64,000 nucleotides of DNA from Blepharisma japonicum (lineage: Eukaryota; Ciliophora; Heterotrichea; Heterotrichida; Blepharismidae): the NCBI GenBank assembly GCA_949751835.1, contig CATKHK010000009.1, positions 248,001 through 312,000 of the forward strand, in the 5' to 3' direction. Shown here one piece after another: positions 11,557 to 23,399 of the stretch. The position numbers were made by a program, and so were the translations under genes. The notes under the pieces are model-generated. The model was not told the origin of the DNA and made no database searches. It saw only the letters and a program-made list of their open reading frames with translations. The first letter of the stretch is position 1. Each line of letters starts with the position of its first letter.

Positions 11557-12399
11557 ATGGAGAGCAATCAGAACAATCCCAGTGAGCATATTCCAAAGCT
11601 TATTCAGGATCGTCAAGATTATGGCAATGCTTATAGCCCAAAAAACTTGCTTTATGTGACAGATCCATCTCATAACTTATTAATTTACAACACTGAAACT
11701 GGTATCAAAGAAACAAAAAGTTTGGAGGCTCCAGAACCACTAGATTTCGGCACATGTATGGCTCAGCTTCAGAATGGTAAGTTATTTTGTTATGGCAGAT
11801 ATCAAGGCTCTGGAATGACTTTGCTTATTGATGAAAATTTTTCAGTCCAAATATTGCCATCTGGGCGGCCTTGCAGATGGCCCTCAGCTATTGATTTCAA
11901 CAACAATGTCTATTGTTTTGGAGGAAAAGATGAAAATGATTATCGTTTAACCTTTTCTCGCAGATTCGATTTGGATGAAAATCGATGGATTGATTTAGCT
12001 CCAATGCCACAGGCTGGGTTTTTTTGTCAGACGGTAATATTCAACGGAAATATTTTGATTTCTGCAGCTTCTAATAAAAATCTTGTGCTATACAGAATTG
12101 ATATTGACTCTTTCTCTATAATTCCTTATGATTTTGCAAAAAATAAAAGAAAGATCCTGATAAGCGCAGAAAGGAAACTGTATTTGATTGAATGCCAGAG
12201 AAGATCAATCTATGAAAGCGAAATTGAAAGCTGCACAATTTGGAGAAGAATTGGAGACTCAACAATCGATTTATCTCCTTTTCAAGCGTATTTATCATAC
12301 AATGAAAGAGATATATTTATTGGGTGCATAAACTTTGGATCAATCGCATCCTACTTCAAGTTTAATCTGGATGAAAAAAATTTAATTAAATTAGAATAG
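11557..12399 (+). CDS. Kelch-like propeller protein
   Basis: 280 aa, TAG stop. Beta-strand repeats of kelch type are visible: GKLFCYGRYQGSGMT, NNVYCFGGKDENDYR followed by RRFDLDENRWIDLAPMP, then GNILISAAS. The motifs are weaker than in the 5.7 kb kelch gene, and only one repeat has a full double Gly. There is no signal peptide. The last coding bases and 3' flank (12347-12464) are closely repeated at 15269-15387, so this gene once had a second copy. Function is limited to probable protein binding. Confidence 0.8.
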   Translation: MESNQNNPSEHIPKLIQDRQDYGNAYSPKNLLYVTDPSHNLLIYNTETGIKETKSLEAPEPLDFGTCMAQLQNGKLFCYGRYQGSGMTLLIDENFSVQILPSGRPCRWPSAIDFNNNVYCFGGKDENDYRLTFSRRFDLDENRWIDLAPMPQAGFFCQTVIFNGNILISAASNKNLVLYRIDIDSFSIIPYDFAKNKRKILISAERKLYLIECQRRSIYESEIESCTIWRRIGDSTIDLSPFQAYLSYNERDIFIGCINFGSIASYFKFNLDEKNLIKLE

Positions 12400-13214
12400 G
12401 CTCTCCTTTAGTTGAAGTATTTATCCATAATTTAAAATAAAATGAAAAATGAATTTTCTAATAGATAAATAAAAAAGGTTTTTAACACCTATTTTCCTTT
12501 CAAAATGTGTTGAAAAATTCTATAGAAATGGTTTTATTAACCCTACAAAAGTTGAAATATAATTATTCTTTTTCCATTTAAATTGAAAATGTAACAACTA
12601 TTATTTAAACTTTGAATAGAAAATAATTTGTTCATAAAAAAATTTAAAAAATGCAAAAATATTTTGTTCACAACTCGAGAAAAAACCTATACAGTTTATC
12701 AAATTATAATCTTAGATAGTTAATTTTTACTATCATCACATACTCTATTACCAAGAGTCTATGATTAAATAATTATAATTTTATAAGCAAATCATATGAA
12801 TTTATTTAATTGTAAATCATTTGTAAAATTACATACTTTATAACGAATAAAATCAATAAATTATTGATTTGCTAAGAAGCCACTATTATTTTCACTCTTA
12901 ATTAATTATTTTTTCTTCTGATGTTATCTCTTCCATAATTATACTAAATACAGTATCAAGATTATAATTATAATTTTAAGGCATTTTGTGATTTATTGAA
13001 AGTCAAGCATAGGCTTATAATTTTTCAAAGTATTATTCTTTTCTTTATTAACTTTAAGATATTGACATCAAAAACAAAACAAACTGTCTTAGGTTAATAG
13101 TAATTTGAATTTTATAGCATCAGAATTTCATAGTCCATTTCAAAACGGTTTCAACTTTTTTGTTTTAATCAATTTAAGATATTAGATTATCTAATTGCCT
13201 CTTGGCAATTATAA
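12400..13214. other. AT-rich intergenic region
   Basis: About 800 bases between convergent genes. Bases 12400-12464 are the kelch 3' flank that has a second copy at 15.3 kb. Beyond that I see no coding frame or RNA gene. Confidence 0.5.
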
Positions 13215-13809
13215 TTAATAATAATTATCTTCTTCCTCTTTTATTCTTTCATCATGTTCTACTCTGTCTACAATATCAGTTATCAATGTTCTGAATGCTT
13301 TATCAACGTTATTTCCTGTCAATGCGGACGTTTCGAAATAAGTAGCTTCTTGGATTCTCGCTAAATACTCCCCTTCTTGAGTCGTAACTTGCCTTTCTGC
13401 TAAGTCAGTTTTATTTCCTATCAAAATAATTGGCTTATTTTGATTCTTTGAGTCTCATATCTGACTGAAAATGCTTCCAAGTCCATCGAAACTTTCCCTT
13501 CTCGAGACATCGAAAACAATCGCAAAGCCATCCGCTTCGTTAAAAAAATCTAATGATTCTGGCTTGTAACCTTCTTGACTGCCTGTATCCCAAATGTGAA
13601 CCCTGATATATTGGCTTCTAAAACTGTAAGGTTTGGATCTCTGAAATAAAAATTACAAATTCAACCCCGGCTGTTGGGAAGTAAGATTCTATAAAGCGAT
13701 TTTCCAAAAACTGAGAAGCGATACAGCTTTTTCCAGCCTGGGTTGAGCTCAAGAGAACAATTTTGACTTCACTTGCACTGAGTAGGAATTACTATAGGTA
13801 TCGGGCCAT
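13215..13809 (-). CDS. Divergent Rab-like small GTPase, two tiny introns
   Basis: 187 aa after removing introns at 13778-13792 (15 nt) and 13641-13656 (16 nt); the frame then runs unbroken from the ATG at 13807-13809. Rab/Ras landmarks are IRVHIWDTGSQEGY (G3 region), ILIGNKTDLAERQ (G4) and YFETSALTGNNV (G5). The P-loop is LLSSTQAGKSC: the first Gly of GxxxxGKS is Ser but the GKS core is kept. G3 reads TGSQE instead of the usual TAGQE. One TGA Trp follows IFSQI. There is no C-terminal prenylation cysteine: the tail is IKEEEDNYY, so lipid anchoring of the usual kind is not expected. Vesicle-traffic function is inferred from family only. Confidence 0.88.
13641..13656 (-). other. 16-nt intron in Rab-like gene
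   Basis: GTAATTTTTATTTCAG on the minus strand. Its removal joins PTAGVEF to RSKPYSF in frame. Confidence 0.85.
13778..13792 (-). other. 15-nt intron in Rab-like gene
   Basis: GTAATTCCTACTCAG on the minus strand. It follows MARYL plus two bases and removes an in-frame TAG-TAA run. Confidence 0.85.
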
Positions 13810-14199
13810 TTTTATTATAATGGAGAGTGACAGAAAACAGTTATATAATTCCTTTTTAATTAGATATTTGAAGAAGAAAAGCTATAAATTTTTTATAGGG
13901 CTATTAATTGTTTTATTAATTTGATAAGATATTAATAAAATTCTTGAAGTCTCTGAAGATAGTGTAAATTTTGTAATAAACATCTGTTTGAAGCATTTTC
14001 TGTTTATGAGCTTATAAGTGCTATTAAGATCTTTATTTTTCTTTTTAAATAATCATACTTAGTTAATTTGAAGCCAGCAAAAGTAGAAGTTAAGTTAAAA
14101 AAAAACTATATTGCATGGAGATATTCCAATAAAAATATATTTTTCATTAAAAATATTCTTAAATAACACTGAAATATTTTATTTAATTAGTAGAATTTT
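13810..14199. other. AT-rich intergenic region
   Basis: About 390 bases upstream of the Rab-like gene. Nothing recognisable. Confidence 0.5.
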
Positions 14200-14764
14200 T
14201 TAAGCTAATCAGATTGAAATTCATTTGATGTGTTCCCTAGCAAGGTTTTTGAAGCAAACAACTAAAAGAAGCATCAAATTATGGTCTGCCAATGCACATG
14301 TTTCAATATAACTTGCTTTAATGCTGTCTGCGAATTGCTTAGCTTCTTCAAAAGAAATCTGCCTATTTCCTTGTAAATTTACTTTATTTACAGTCAAGAG
14401 AACTGGCTTATCTTGATATTTGATTCTTAAATTTCTTTTTATAATGTCTAATTTTATCAAACTTTTCCTTCTTGGTGAGCCAAAAATTATTTCAAAGCCA
14501 TAAACTTCTCTCATATAAACTGCAGATATAGATTTATATCTTTCTTGGCCTGCTGTGTCCCAAATATTAACCCTTTTAGTTTTGCCATTCCAATCACAAA
14601 CTTAGATCTCTGAATAAAATTACAAATTCGACCCTAATTATTGGGCGTAGTCGTCGATAAAGCTGCTGTCAGAAAAGCGACTCAAAAGGCACGATTATTC
14701 CGAGATTGGAAACTGCCTAAGAGAGTTATTTTGAGAGTTTATTCACTGATGAAAATTACCCCAT
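14200..14764 (-). pseudogene. Decayed Rab GTPase paralogue
   Basis: Parallel in layout to the neighbouring Rab-like gene: a start-like ATG at 14762-14764, relics of the same two introns at matching positions, and a G3 motif INIWDTAGQERY-like stretch (RVNIWDTAGQERYKS) in good shape. The frame is broken before that. The stretch that should be the P-loop reads GNNR-like instead of GKS unless a base is removed, another shift follows FIDDYA, and a third lies just after the second intron relic. Both intron relics are 14 nt rather than 15-16. The G4 motif is degenerate (TVNKVN). The C-terminal half is open to a TAA at 14200 with TGA as Trp. I judge it a recent pseudogene; base-calling errors are the alternative. 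Confidence 0.75.
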
Positions 14765-15268
14765 AAATTTTTATCATCATAAATTTTCAAAAAGGAATTA
14801 TTTAAATTTATATGAATTTTGATTGAAATTTTTATTAAAAAGGAGATTTTTAATAAGAAATGCTATTAATTATAAAAATTTTAGTCAAATATTTGGGCAT
14901 AATACACAAAAGAGTCAAATCTAAATGATACAGAAGATAAATTAGAATTTTTATTAAGAAACTTTAGTAATTAATAAGGGTTCTCATCCGCTAAACACCA
15001 TTAGATATAAAGGAAAATTAAAAAAAAGGATCTAAGCCTTTCGATGTATATTTTTCTGGGTAAATATACTCGTGCACATAAGAAAGCTATTATTAGGAAG
15101 GATTTTGTAGTACTTAATAAACTTCTATTTTTAAAAAAGCTTTAAAATTCACTTTTATATGGTTTCTTATCCATTTAATTATGGACATAACGATTGTTCT
15201 TTTTATAAAGACAACTTTATTAAACTTTTCATTTTTGACTTTTTTCGAATATTATGCCTAACTACTCA
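14765..15268. other. Intergenic region, no gene seen
   Basis: About 500 bases between the Rab pseudogene and the orphan kelch tail. No convincing frame. It may include decayed kelch-like sequence too diverged for me to align. Confidence 0.4.
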
Positions 15269-15387
15269 CATCCTACTTCAAGTTTAGCTTGGATGAAAAA
15301 AGTTTGGTTAAATTAGAATAGGCTTTCTTTCAAATGAATTTTTTATCCATAATTAGTATAAATATGAAAATATTAATTTTCTAATAG
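15269..15387 (+). pseudogene. Orphan 3' end of a second kelch-like gene
   Basis: Bases 15269-15387 align nearly colinearly with 12347-12464, the last codons and 3' flank of the kelch-like gene. The coding part still translates as SYFKFSLDEKSLVKLE then TAG (15319-15321), against SYFKFNLDEKNLIKLE in the intact gene. The changes are conservative, as if the copy had been under selection before losing its body. No further upstream coding sequence is recognisable. Its end overlaps the stop of the giant minus-strand gene. Confidence 0.8.
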
Positions 15388-18300
15388 TTTTCTCTATTGA
15401 TTGATATTGAACTATTTATAGAAGGAAAAGGATCTCTTTCATATGCTAAACTATTTTCACCTTCATTATTTAGAATGGATCCATTTTCAAATTCTTGTGA
15501 GCCATTGATTATGTGGCTGGCTGCAATACGTGTATAACTTAAATTTGCCTTTTTCTCATCTTTGCTTATACTATCATTCACTGTGTATACTTTAGATCGT
15601 GATTTTTTACATAAATTACTTTTCATCTGCATAAATTTCTCCTTGAGTGCTAGGAGAAATTTATTGAAGATTTTTAATAAGCTGTAAATAATAAACAAGA
15701 TATTTGAGCAAAATGTTATAAGAAATATCAAAAATGTACCAGAATCTCCTAATTCATCAGTCAAAAAGAAAAGACCAGTGAAAATTGTAACTAATGCTGC
15801 AGCTCTAGATGACAATTCCATCTTGTTTAAACACTTTTTCATGAATGGCTCATTTCTTTTTTGAAGAATAAGGAAAAAAATCAATAAAATTGCTGCTGCA
15901 AGGGCTTGAACAGAAATAGAGATATTTGATAAAAATACCGAAAAGCTGATTAATAGAATTTTGCAGTACAAAATAACAAACTCTCAATAAAAGCGTTTTG
16001 CATTATAGCCATTATAAAGAAAGCCATATTTCAATTTCACTGCAGTTTCTTCTAATTTGGCTCTATATTTTGCCAATTTTATTAGTCATATTGCTGGAAT
16101 TATAATTCCTCATATTAAGATCGCTGGCAAAGCCATTAGATAAGAATAAAACAAATGATCTTCAGTCCAGCACTGGATATCAAGATCAATATTTAGCCAA
16201 AATTCTCCAGAATTAATTTCTCTGCAACTATAAATACTAAATAGAGTTTCCATAATTCCTGGATGAATTAAAAATAGCACAATAATACTTGAAGAAATAA
16301 AATCATCAGAAAATAGTTTCCAAACATGTTTTCGGATTTTATAATATAATCCCCACAAAATGAAACATAAAATTCATAGCATTAATGGAACGAAACTGAT
16401 AAGGACAATCTTCATATAATAAACCTCTGTTTTAGAACTGGACGTCTGCAAAAAGCAATCAAAAGAAAATAATTGTTCACCCACATAGTTCATGCTTAAT
16501 TCTATATAAAAAAATTCCATCACTCATCGGGGCCAATTTAAATTGAAAGTCGTTATAATGATTATAATGTGCAGATAATTTCAAAATATTTTTATGTATA
16601 TTGGAGTAAAGCTTGATGATTCGAAAACATACTTTTTTGAAGCTTTTATTGTAAGTAAAGCAATAATAAAAAATACGCAAAAAAATCCAATCATCCTTGA
16701 AGTATTAATGGCTGAATCGAGACACACTTTACATTCATTTTTGTATAGCCTTGAATATCCATAAGCGCAAGATTGACACATATTACCTTTATATCCCTCT
16801 TTGCAAACCCCTGTGTATGATATATTATTTATGTCAGGAGACCCCAAACAAGCTGGAGGGTATGGGCATTCCCAAAAATGGTCAGTGTATTTATTATCTC
16901 TCCAATACCCATTATGAGGAACCATTGTGTAATTTCCATAACAAGTAGCATGCTTGGGACAAGACAAACAAGCACGGTTACTAGGATTTAAACTGTAATA
17001 ATGCTCTTCACAAACTAAGCAAGTAATATTCACAGTTGCTTCTCCAAATGTGCATAATCTTAGATCAACATTTGCATAGAGAAATGAATTAGAGTGGGGA
17101 TTTCCACTTATTTCTTTAATAGCTGAAGTGAAAATTTTAATTTTAGTTGAGGATCCAGGCTTTGCTGTGATAACATAGTCATTGAAACTAAAGACTCCTT
17201 TTACAGCTGTAGTCATAGTCACTCCAAAAAGGATCGTATCAGAATTTACATTCAGCATCTGAGCCTGGCTAACGTTATCAGTTTTAACGATTTGATTATA
17301 ATGATCAACTAATGCAAATGACATTGGCTTGCTATTTCTCTGTCCAGATGCAATTCCACTAATGATTGGAGATTCTAATATTCGGTTTGGCGGATTGTTT
17401 CTCATCTCCTCATATATGATCATAATTGGAAATGAAGCAAGATCATTTCCATATGTAGCAGAGTTACTATGAAAAGAGTTATTATAAAGTATCGGCTCAG
17501 TTTTTGTCCAACTTATTGCTCCTCCATTATTTATTGCTTGATTTCTACTAAAAATGTTAAATGGCAAGTTAAACAAACAATTGCCTAAATCTTTACAGCT
17601 AAGCTTAATTGCTCCTCCCATACCATCAATCACTCGATTATCGTTAGTTTCTAGTCCTGAAGAGTTTGCAAAATTTTTCCTAAACTCAGAAGAATAAATA
17701 CTCAAATTTATATTTTCAGAGAAAATGGCTCCTCCATTATAAGATGTATTATTTTCGAATTGCGAAGAAGATATCAAATATTTATCCGTAGGAAAATCTA
17801 GATCAGCCACAAGATGGATTGCCCCTCCAGAACCTAATGCAAAATTATTAATAAATGAGCAAGAATCTAGTATTAATGACCAACATTTTTGGCAATATAT
17901 AGCACCTCCATTCAATCCAGAAGCTCCTCTAAACTCTGTTCTGCTTATTTCAATTGACTGAAGTCTGTCCCCAGATATAGAACTTGCTGATGGATTTTTA
18001 AATAAGGAATTATCAATAAAAATAAAACTTTCATAGGATTGAATGTCGGAGCCTTTAGAGTTTACAAATGTTGTATCGTTTATCCATAAATAACTTTCTT
18101 CATAAATAAATATAGATCCTCCATTATTTGAAGTTAAATCAGAAAAAAAAGAATTGAAAATAGAAATATTGCTTGAAATAGAAAATATGGCAGCTCCGGT
18201 ACTTGTGCTTAAACCATTTGAAAACTTCGAATTTCGGATAAAAGCACTGCTCTTGGATTTAAGCTGGATAAAGGATCCTTGGCTTCCTAATTGATCTGAA

Positions 18301-21300
18301 AAAGTCGTATTTTCTATTGTAGCATTAGAAAATGTCAGCAGAATTCCTGGGTTATCTTCACTTCCAATGTTTTTATAAATTGTTGATGAATCTAATGTTA
18401 TGGCTGATGATAGAAGATATAGTGTACCTCCATTTAATGATTGATTTTCACTGATTTCACAGTTTATTATTTCTGAAATTTTATCTCAGCATTGAATTAT
18501 ATTAAAAGCAGAACCTCTTCCATTGCAAGAATTTTTTATTACTTTTGAATCTTTCATAGTAAAAGATGAATCTGAGTCAGCATAAATAACACCTCCTACA
18601 TTATGGGCTGTGTTTTCTCTGAACTCACATGAAGTACAGCTAAAATAAGAGTTATAGCTTAATACAGCAATCCCACCATTCATTGTGCTTGTGTTATTAT
18701 AAAATTTTGTGTTTCTAAATTGTGCTCTAGCTGAGTTTTTAATTGCTAGACTTGTTCCAGACCGCTCTGAATGTCCATGCTGAAACACTGAGCCATTCTC
18801 TATAAGAGTAGAATTATCAAGAGAAAAAACTGAGCCTAAGTTATACTCAAATAGGCAATTATTTGTTTCAATTAACGATTTTTTCCTTTCATCATCCATT
18901 AAAATGATTGTTGATCCTGAATTTTTTTGAAAAATGCATGAATTTAAACTTATTTTTGATGAAATTGCTGTAGAGTCTTCACTAATGGATATATGGAATG
19001 TTGAGCTATATAATCCCTTATTTTCAATAAATTTTGAGTTGTCTATAGACAGTGCTCCATCAGAATAGAAAAGTGAAAAAGAGGCCGAGAGCAATGCATT
19101 ATTTGTTTGGAATGTGCAGTTATTGATTAATGAGCCTTTTTGCAGCTTTATGAAATCGTCAATATAGATGCAGGCACCACTGAAAGCCTTATTTTCATAA
19201 AAATTCGTGTCATGAATTGATAAGGATGTTTTGATGTTTGAATAAAATTTTTTATTCATATATATTGACCCACCATTGAGAAGGCAAGAATTATTTCGGA
19301 ATAATGTATTTGAAATTGAAAATTCTGAGCTGTCATTTACAGTTGGTAGTAATAAGTAATAAATTGCTCCTCCAGATAATCCTGGCGACTGGTTTGATAT
19401 AAATTGGCAGTTATTGATAAGCAGATTTTGGCCTGAAAAATATAAAGCACCTCCTAAATCAGCACTGTTCTCTTTAAAAGTGCAATTTTCTAATGTTAGA
19501 GCACTATTGCTCGAGAACTCGACCGCTCCTGAATATCCACTTAAATAGTTTTTGTTGCCAATAAATTCTGAGTTTGTGATAGATACTGATAAGCTTTTTT
19601 GAAATGACAAGCAGACTCCAGAAGTACCTCTTCCTATATTCCGCTTTGAGTGTAAATAGTTAATTATGGTTGCTTTAGTATTATTAATGACTATTGCAGG
19701 TGATGAGTTCTCACAATAATTATCAGAAATGTTTATGTTATTCATGGAAAGATTAACTGAATCGCTGATTAAGGATATTGATTTGCAAGAAAAATTCAAT
19801 ACGTTTGATGCTTCTAACTTCAAATAGATGTCTGGATTATTTATATAACTTTTCAAAATTATTGAATTAAGATTCTTTTTTTCGTTTAAATTGCCCCCAT
19901 TTCCAATTATTTTTATATCTTTTATTTCTATATTTGCCATTTGTTCTATTCCTATTAAGCCTGAGCCTCCAGAATAGTTGTCTGTAAAAGTCAGGTTTTT
20001 GATTGCTATTCAACTAGGCAAAACTCTTACAGGTACTGCTATGCCACTTGGAGTTATTCCACTTATATTTTTTCCATTAATAAATTGATCTTGCATGGAT
20101 TGACTCAAAATTGATATCAAACTACTCTGTTCATCACCATTTGATATAAAACTTGAAGACTCAATCAGAAAATTTTGGGTTTCGTTGAAATAATTAGCAG
20201 ACAATATTCCATCTGTTTTCCCATAATTCGATAAAAACTTAGTATTTTTTATATGCACATGAGCAAATGTTGAATAATTAAAGACTTGATTTTTGTCAAA
20301 ATCAATGGAATAATAGCTATTAGTATTTTTTATATTGATAATTCCTAACTCGCAGTAATTATATGAAAATGTGCAGGTGTCAATCTCTAATTTTTCGAAT
20401 CATCCAAGATTTATTAAAGATGCTGAGTTCAGGATATTCAAAGAATTCTGATATATCATATTATATTCAAATTCCACATTTTTGATTACTACAGAAGTAA
20501 TATTAGGTGCATATAAAAACCCTCTTAAATTAATCGGGTCCCCAAATTCATAACCATTATTCAGTCTCCTTACTTTACCTAGACTGTAATAAAGTCTTGC
20601 AGGAAACTGCTTACAAAAATCTTGATAAGTGTAAAGAATAACTGCAGATACCTCCTCTTCTGATAGTTTAATATTATCAAATGTTACATTCTTTAAAATA
20701 ATATTGCTACCGCATGAAGCTCTTATTATTGCTGCATTTCCAAACCGATAGTTTTGCACTGTTACATTGTTCAAGGTTAAATTACTATTTATCAAATAGA
20801 ATAAAAGTGCTCTTCTATATTGCATACACCTAGATGAAGGCAAATATTCAGAAATTTTTTCGTGACGGTCATTATAGTACTCTGCTGGTGAATCTGAGCT
20901 AGTATAAACCACAGGGCAATAATCGCAATATATGCTGCTATTGCAAGTAAGAAAAGCTTTCCCTTCCAATATGATATTGCGAAATTCTATCACAGAGTCC
21001 GTTGCATAAGCTAATATACTGTGTGAATCTTGTATATGTATTGTTACCCTGCTTGAGTTTCAAGGAGTGAATATAAGATTACTCGCTTTTATTCTATCGT
21101 TTAGCATCCCTAGATGTAAGCTGTAATAATAAACGAACTCCCAATCTATATCGTAAATCCCATCATCCAAAAGATAGATCACTGCATTGGCTGCTCGATT
21201 AAAGTATAAAGGCAGGATGAAGTGTCTATAAGGATTTTGAGCTGTTCCATAACCTTCAAAAAAGTTGGTAGTATTTAATGCTGATAAAAAATATATATGT

Positions 21301-22619
21301 GGATTTTTCGCTGTTGAAATATCATCTGGCTTATATGCAACTAAGGATCCATCAGGGAAGTGCCATCGAATATATCCTGGTGATGAATAACATTGACCGT
21401 TTTTTAAAAACACAGTTTTGCAAGATAAACAGTTTTGTGTGTCATTTTCCTTATAAAATCTTGCACAATCATCATCCTCAGAAGGTTCGGAATTGCAGTT
21501 CCCATTTGCGTAATTGCACTCTGCTATATTACATTCTTGAAAACAGTTTGTCATATCTATAACTTTTTCATAAGAGCAAGCATAGCTCGAAGCTATATAA
21601 CAGTCTTCTAGGTGAGATATATATTGAAAATTTTCTTGTATAATTTGCTGATATGAAGAAAAAATTGCTAAAGAGGTATTTTGGCACCACAAGTTTTCGT
21701 ATTGGTTTAATTTGTCATAATTGCATGGAGCTACTAGGCATTCTGGTTTGCATTTCCCATAATCGAGATATGTGCAGCCTTCAGAGCACTGACAATCTTT
21801 ATAATCATATTCACAGTTATAATTGTTGCATTCACGATTGCAAATTCCATTTCCTAGCATATCTGGAAAGCATCCACTGGCGCATGCTCCACAATCATGA
21901 CCATCCAATGTGCAATTTCAATTATTGCACACTTCATCACATTTTCCATCCCCAAGCATTGACTCAAAACATCCTGGATAGCAGTCACAATCAAAATTAT
22001 CAAAATTACATTCAGCAACATGGCAGGCTTCTTCACAAATAGAATTTCCTACCATTCAAATATAGCAGCCAGGAGCACATGTTAAATTTTTACAGTCGCC
22101 TAAATCGAAATTGCATTCAGAGTAAGCACATTCAGAATCGCAAACTCCATTTCCTAATAATTCCTCTGAGCATCCTGTGTGACAATTTTTACAAGATCCA
22201 AGCCCGTAATAGCATGACGTGACATTGCAATTGGAATTGCAATCTTCTGCCAAATTTTTGCTATTGCCTAAATATGGCTTACATAAAGGTGCACAATCCC
22301 CACAATCTCCCCAATCATACCCACAACTTTTAGTATTACAAAAATCATCGCAAGTCCCATCTCCGAGTTTCTCTTTTTTGCAGCCGTCTACATAAATGCA
22401 ATTTCAATAGCAATCTGATTTTTCTTTATCATCTAAAGCATTAGTTAAGGTTCTTGCATCATAATTACAGTACGACGTCATGCAAGCTGGGTCACATTGG
22501 CCATTTCCTTGCTAATTAAAATTTACTTTAGCGTCTGGACAGTCTAGGAGGCTACAGATCAATTTTTCACTCGCAGAAACCTTAGCAAGAATTCAAAAAA
22601 CAAAAGCAAAGCCAATCAT
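15381..22619 (-). CDS. Giant LNR / Pmp beta-helix / multi-TM surface protein 1 (subtype A)
   Basis: 2402 aa after removal of two 15-nt introns; many TGA codons are Trp. Order: signal peptide (MIGFAFVFWILAKVSA); about nine Lin-12/Notch-type cysteine repeats (pattern LGNGVCDSECAYSECNFD, then LGDC) to about residue 360; a serine/asparagine-rich stretch to about residue 1850 packed with Pmp-type GGAI and FxxN repeats, predicting a long right-handed beta-helix; a Cys-rich module (CLSCPKHATCYGNYTMVP, GYWRDN, CQSCAYGYSR); about eight or nine membrane segments from about residue 1960; and a cytoplasmic tail of about 90 residues. The ATG at 22617-22619 gives a clean signal peptide. It is a paralogue of the next three genes and closest to gene 3 in the LNR block. 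A surface receptor or adhesin is inferred; the ligand is unknown. Confidence 0.9.
22268..22282 (-). other. 15-nt intron, conserved position 2, giant gene 1
   Basis: GTAAGCCATATTTAG. It has no stop in frame and a multiple of three bases, so it could be mistaken for coding. Alignment with the paralogues shows it is an intron inside an LNR repeat, splitting a Cys codon. Confidence 0.8.
22512..22526 (-). other. 15-nt intron, conserved position 1, giant gene 1
   Basis: GTAAATTTTAATTAG just after LLDCPDAK. Its TAG would otherwise end the frame. Confidence 0.88.
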
Positions 22620-23399
22620 TTATTTTATTAAAATTATATTTAAATGCTTGCAATTTGTGACTATTTAACTATTTAATGGTAATTACATCTGCAACTTTAG
22701 ACAAAATAAAAGAAGATCGTCAAATTATTTTTTTAAAAGGCACTGCGCTTATTTTCCATTCGATTAGAAAAAGTTAAATTTATATTTAATTCTTTTTAAA
22801 TGCTCACATATTACTTAATGTCTTTTAAATTCCTTTTTCTTAAAAATCCAAATTTAAGGTTTTTATTAAGAATATGAGAAGTGAGTATATAATTACATTT
22901 ATTGAAGTTTTGAGCATCAGACATTTTGCTTATTCTTAATAGCTTGCATTGTGTATATAAAATAACACTCCTTTAAATAAACTGAAGAATTAATAGAATA
23001 AAACACAATTAACAATAATTAGTTTTAAATAAAAAACTAAAGCCAGCATTGAATGATCCAGCTTATTCAATAATTCACTTTTCTACTATGAGAAACTATT
23101 TTTGTTGTAATTTCTTTATTACTTTAAATTATCAATATATTTTAAATAGCAAAACTTAATACAAAAGCTCTGCAACGATAAGAGTTTGAGCTTTATAAAT
23201 ATATTCGGTACAAATGTAATTTTTATATTGACTATCTATACTATATATAGCGGAGAACTCAATTATTTATACGTAAATAAGTTTACTATCTCTCTGACTG
23301 TAGCCAAATTTGCCTCAGTCAAATACTAAAGCTCCTATAGATATATTCAGGAGCTTTTTCGATAAAGAAATCATAAATGAGATTGTAAAAAATTAAAAT
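22620..23399. other. Intergenic region with two similar hairpins
   Basis: No coding frame recognised. Two inverted repeats are visible: aaagctc (23164-23170) with gagcttt (23188-23194), and aaagctcct (23328-23336) with aggagcttt (23349-23357). They lie between giant gene 1 and the PiggyBac remnant. Confidence 0.5.
23328..23357. repeat. Nine-base inverted repeat (hairpin)
   Basis: aaagctcct and aggagcttt flank a 12-base loop. A related seven-base version lies at 23164-23194. It could be a transposon-end relic linked to the adjacent PiggyBac remnant, or a transcription-related hairpin. The basis is only the visible palindrome. Confidence 0.5.

Noticed and set aside
21278-22042. Plus-strand His/Cys-rich open frames opposite LNR regions
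   Set aside because: They are the antisense of cysteine-rich repeats; the same artefact recurs at 30.8, 38.2 and 45.7 kb in each paralogue.
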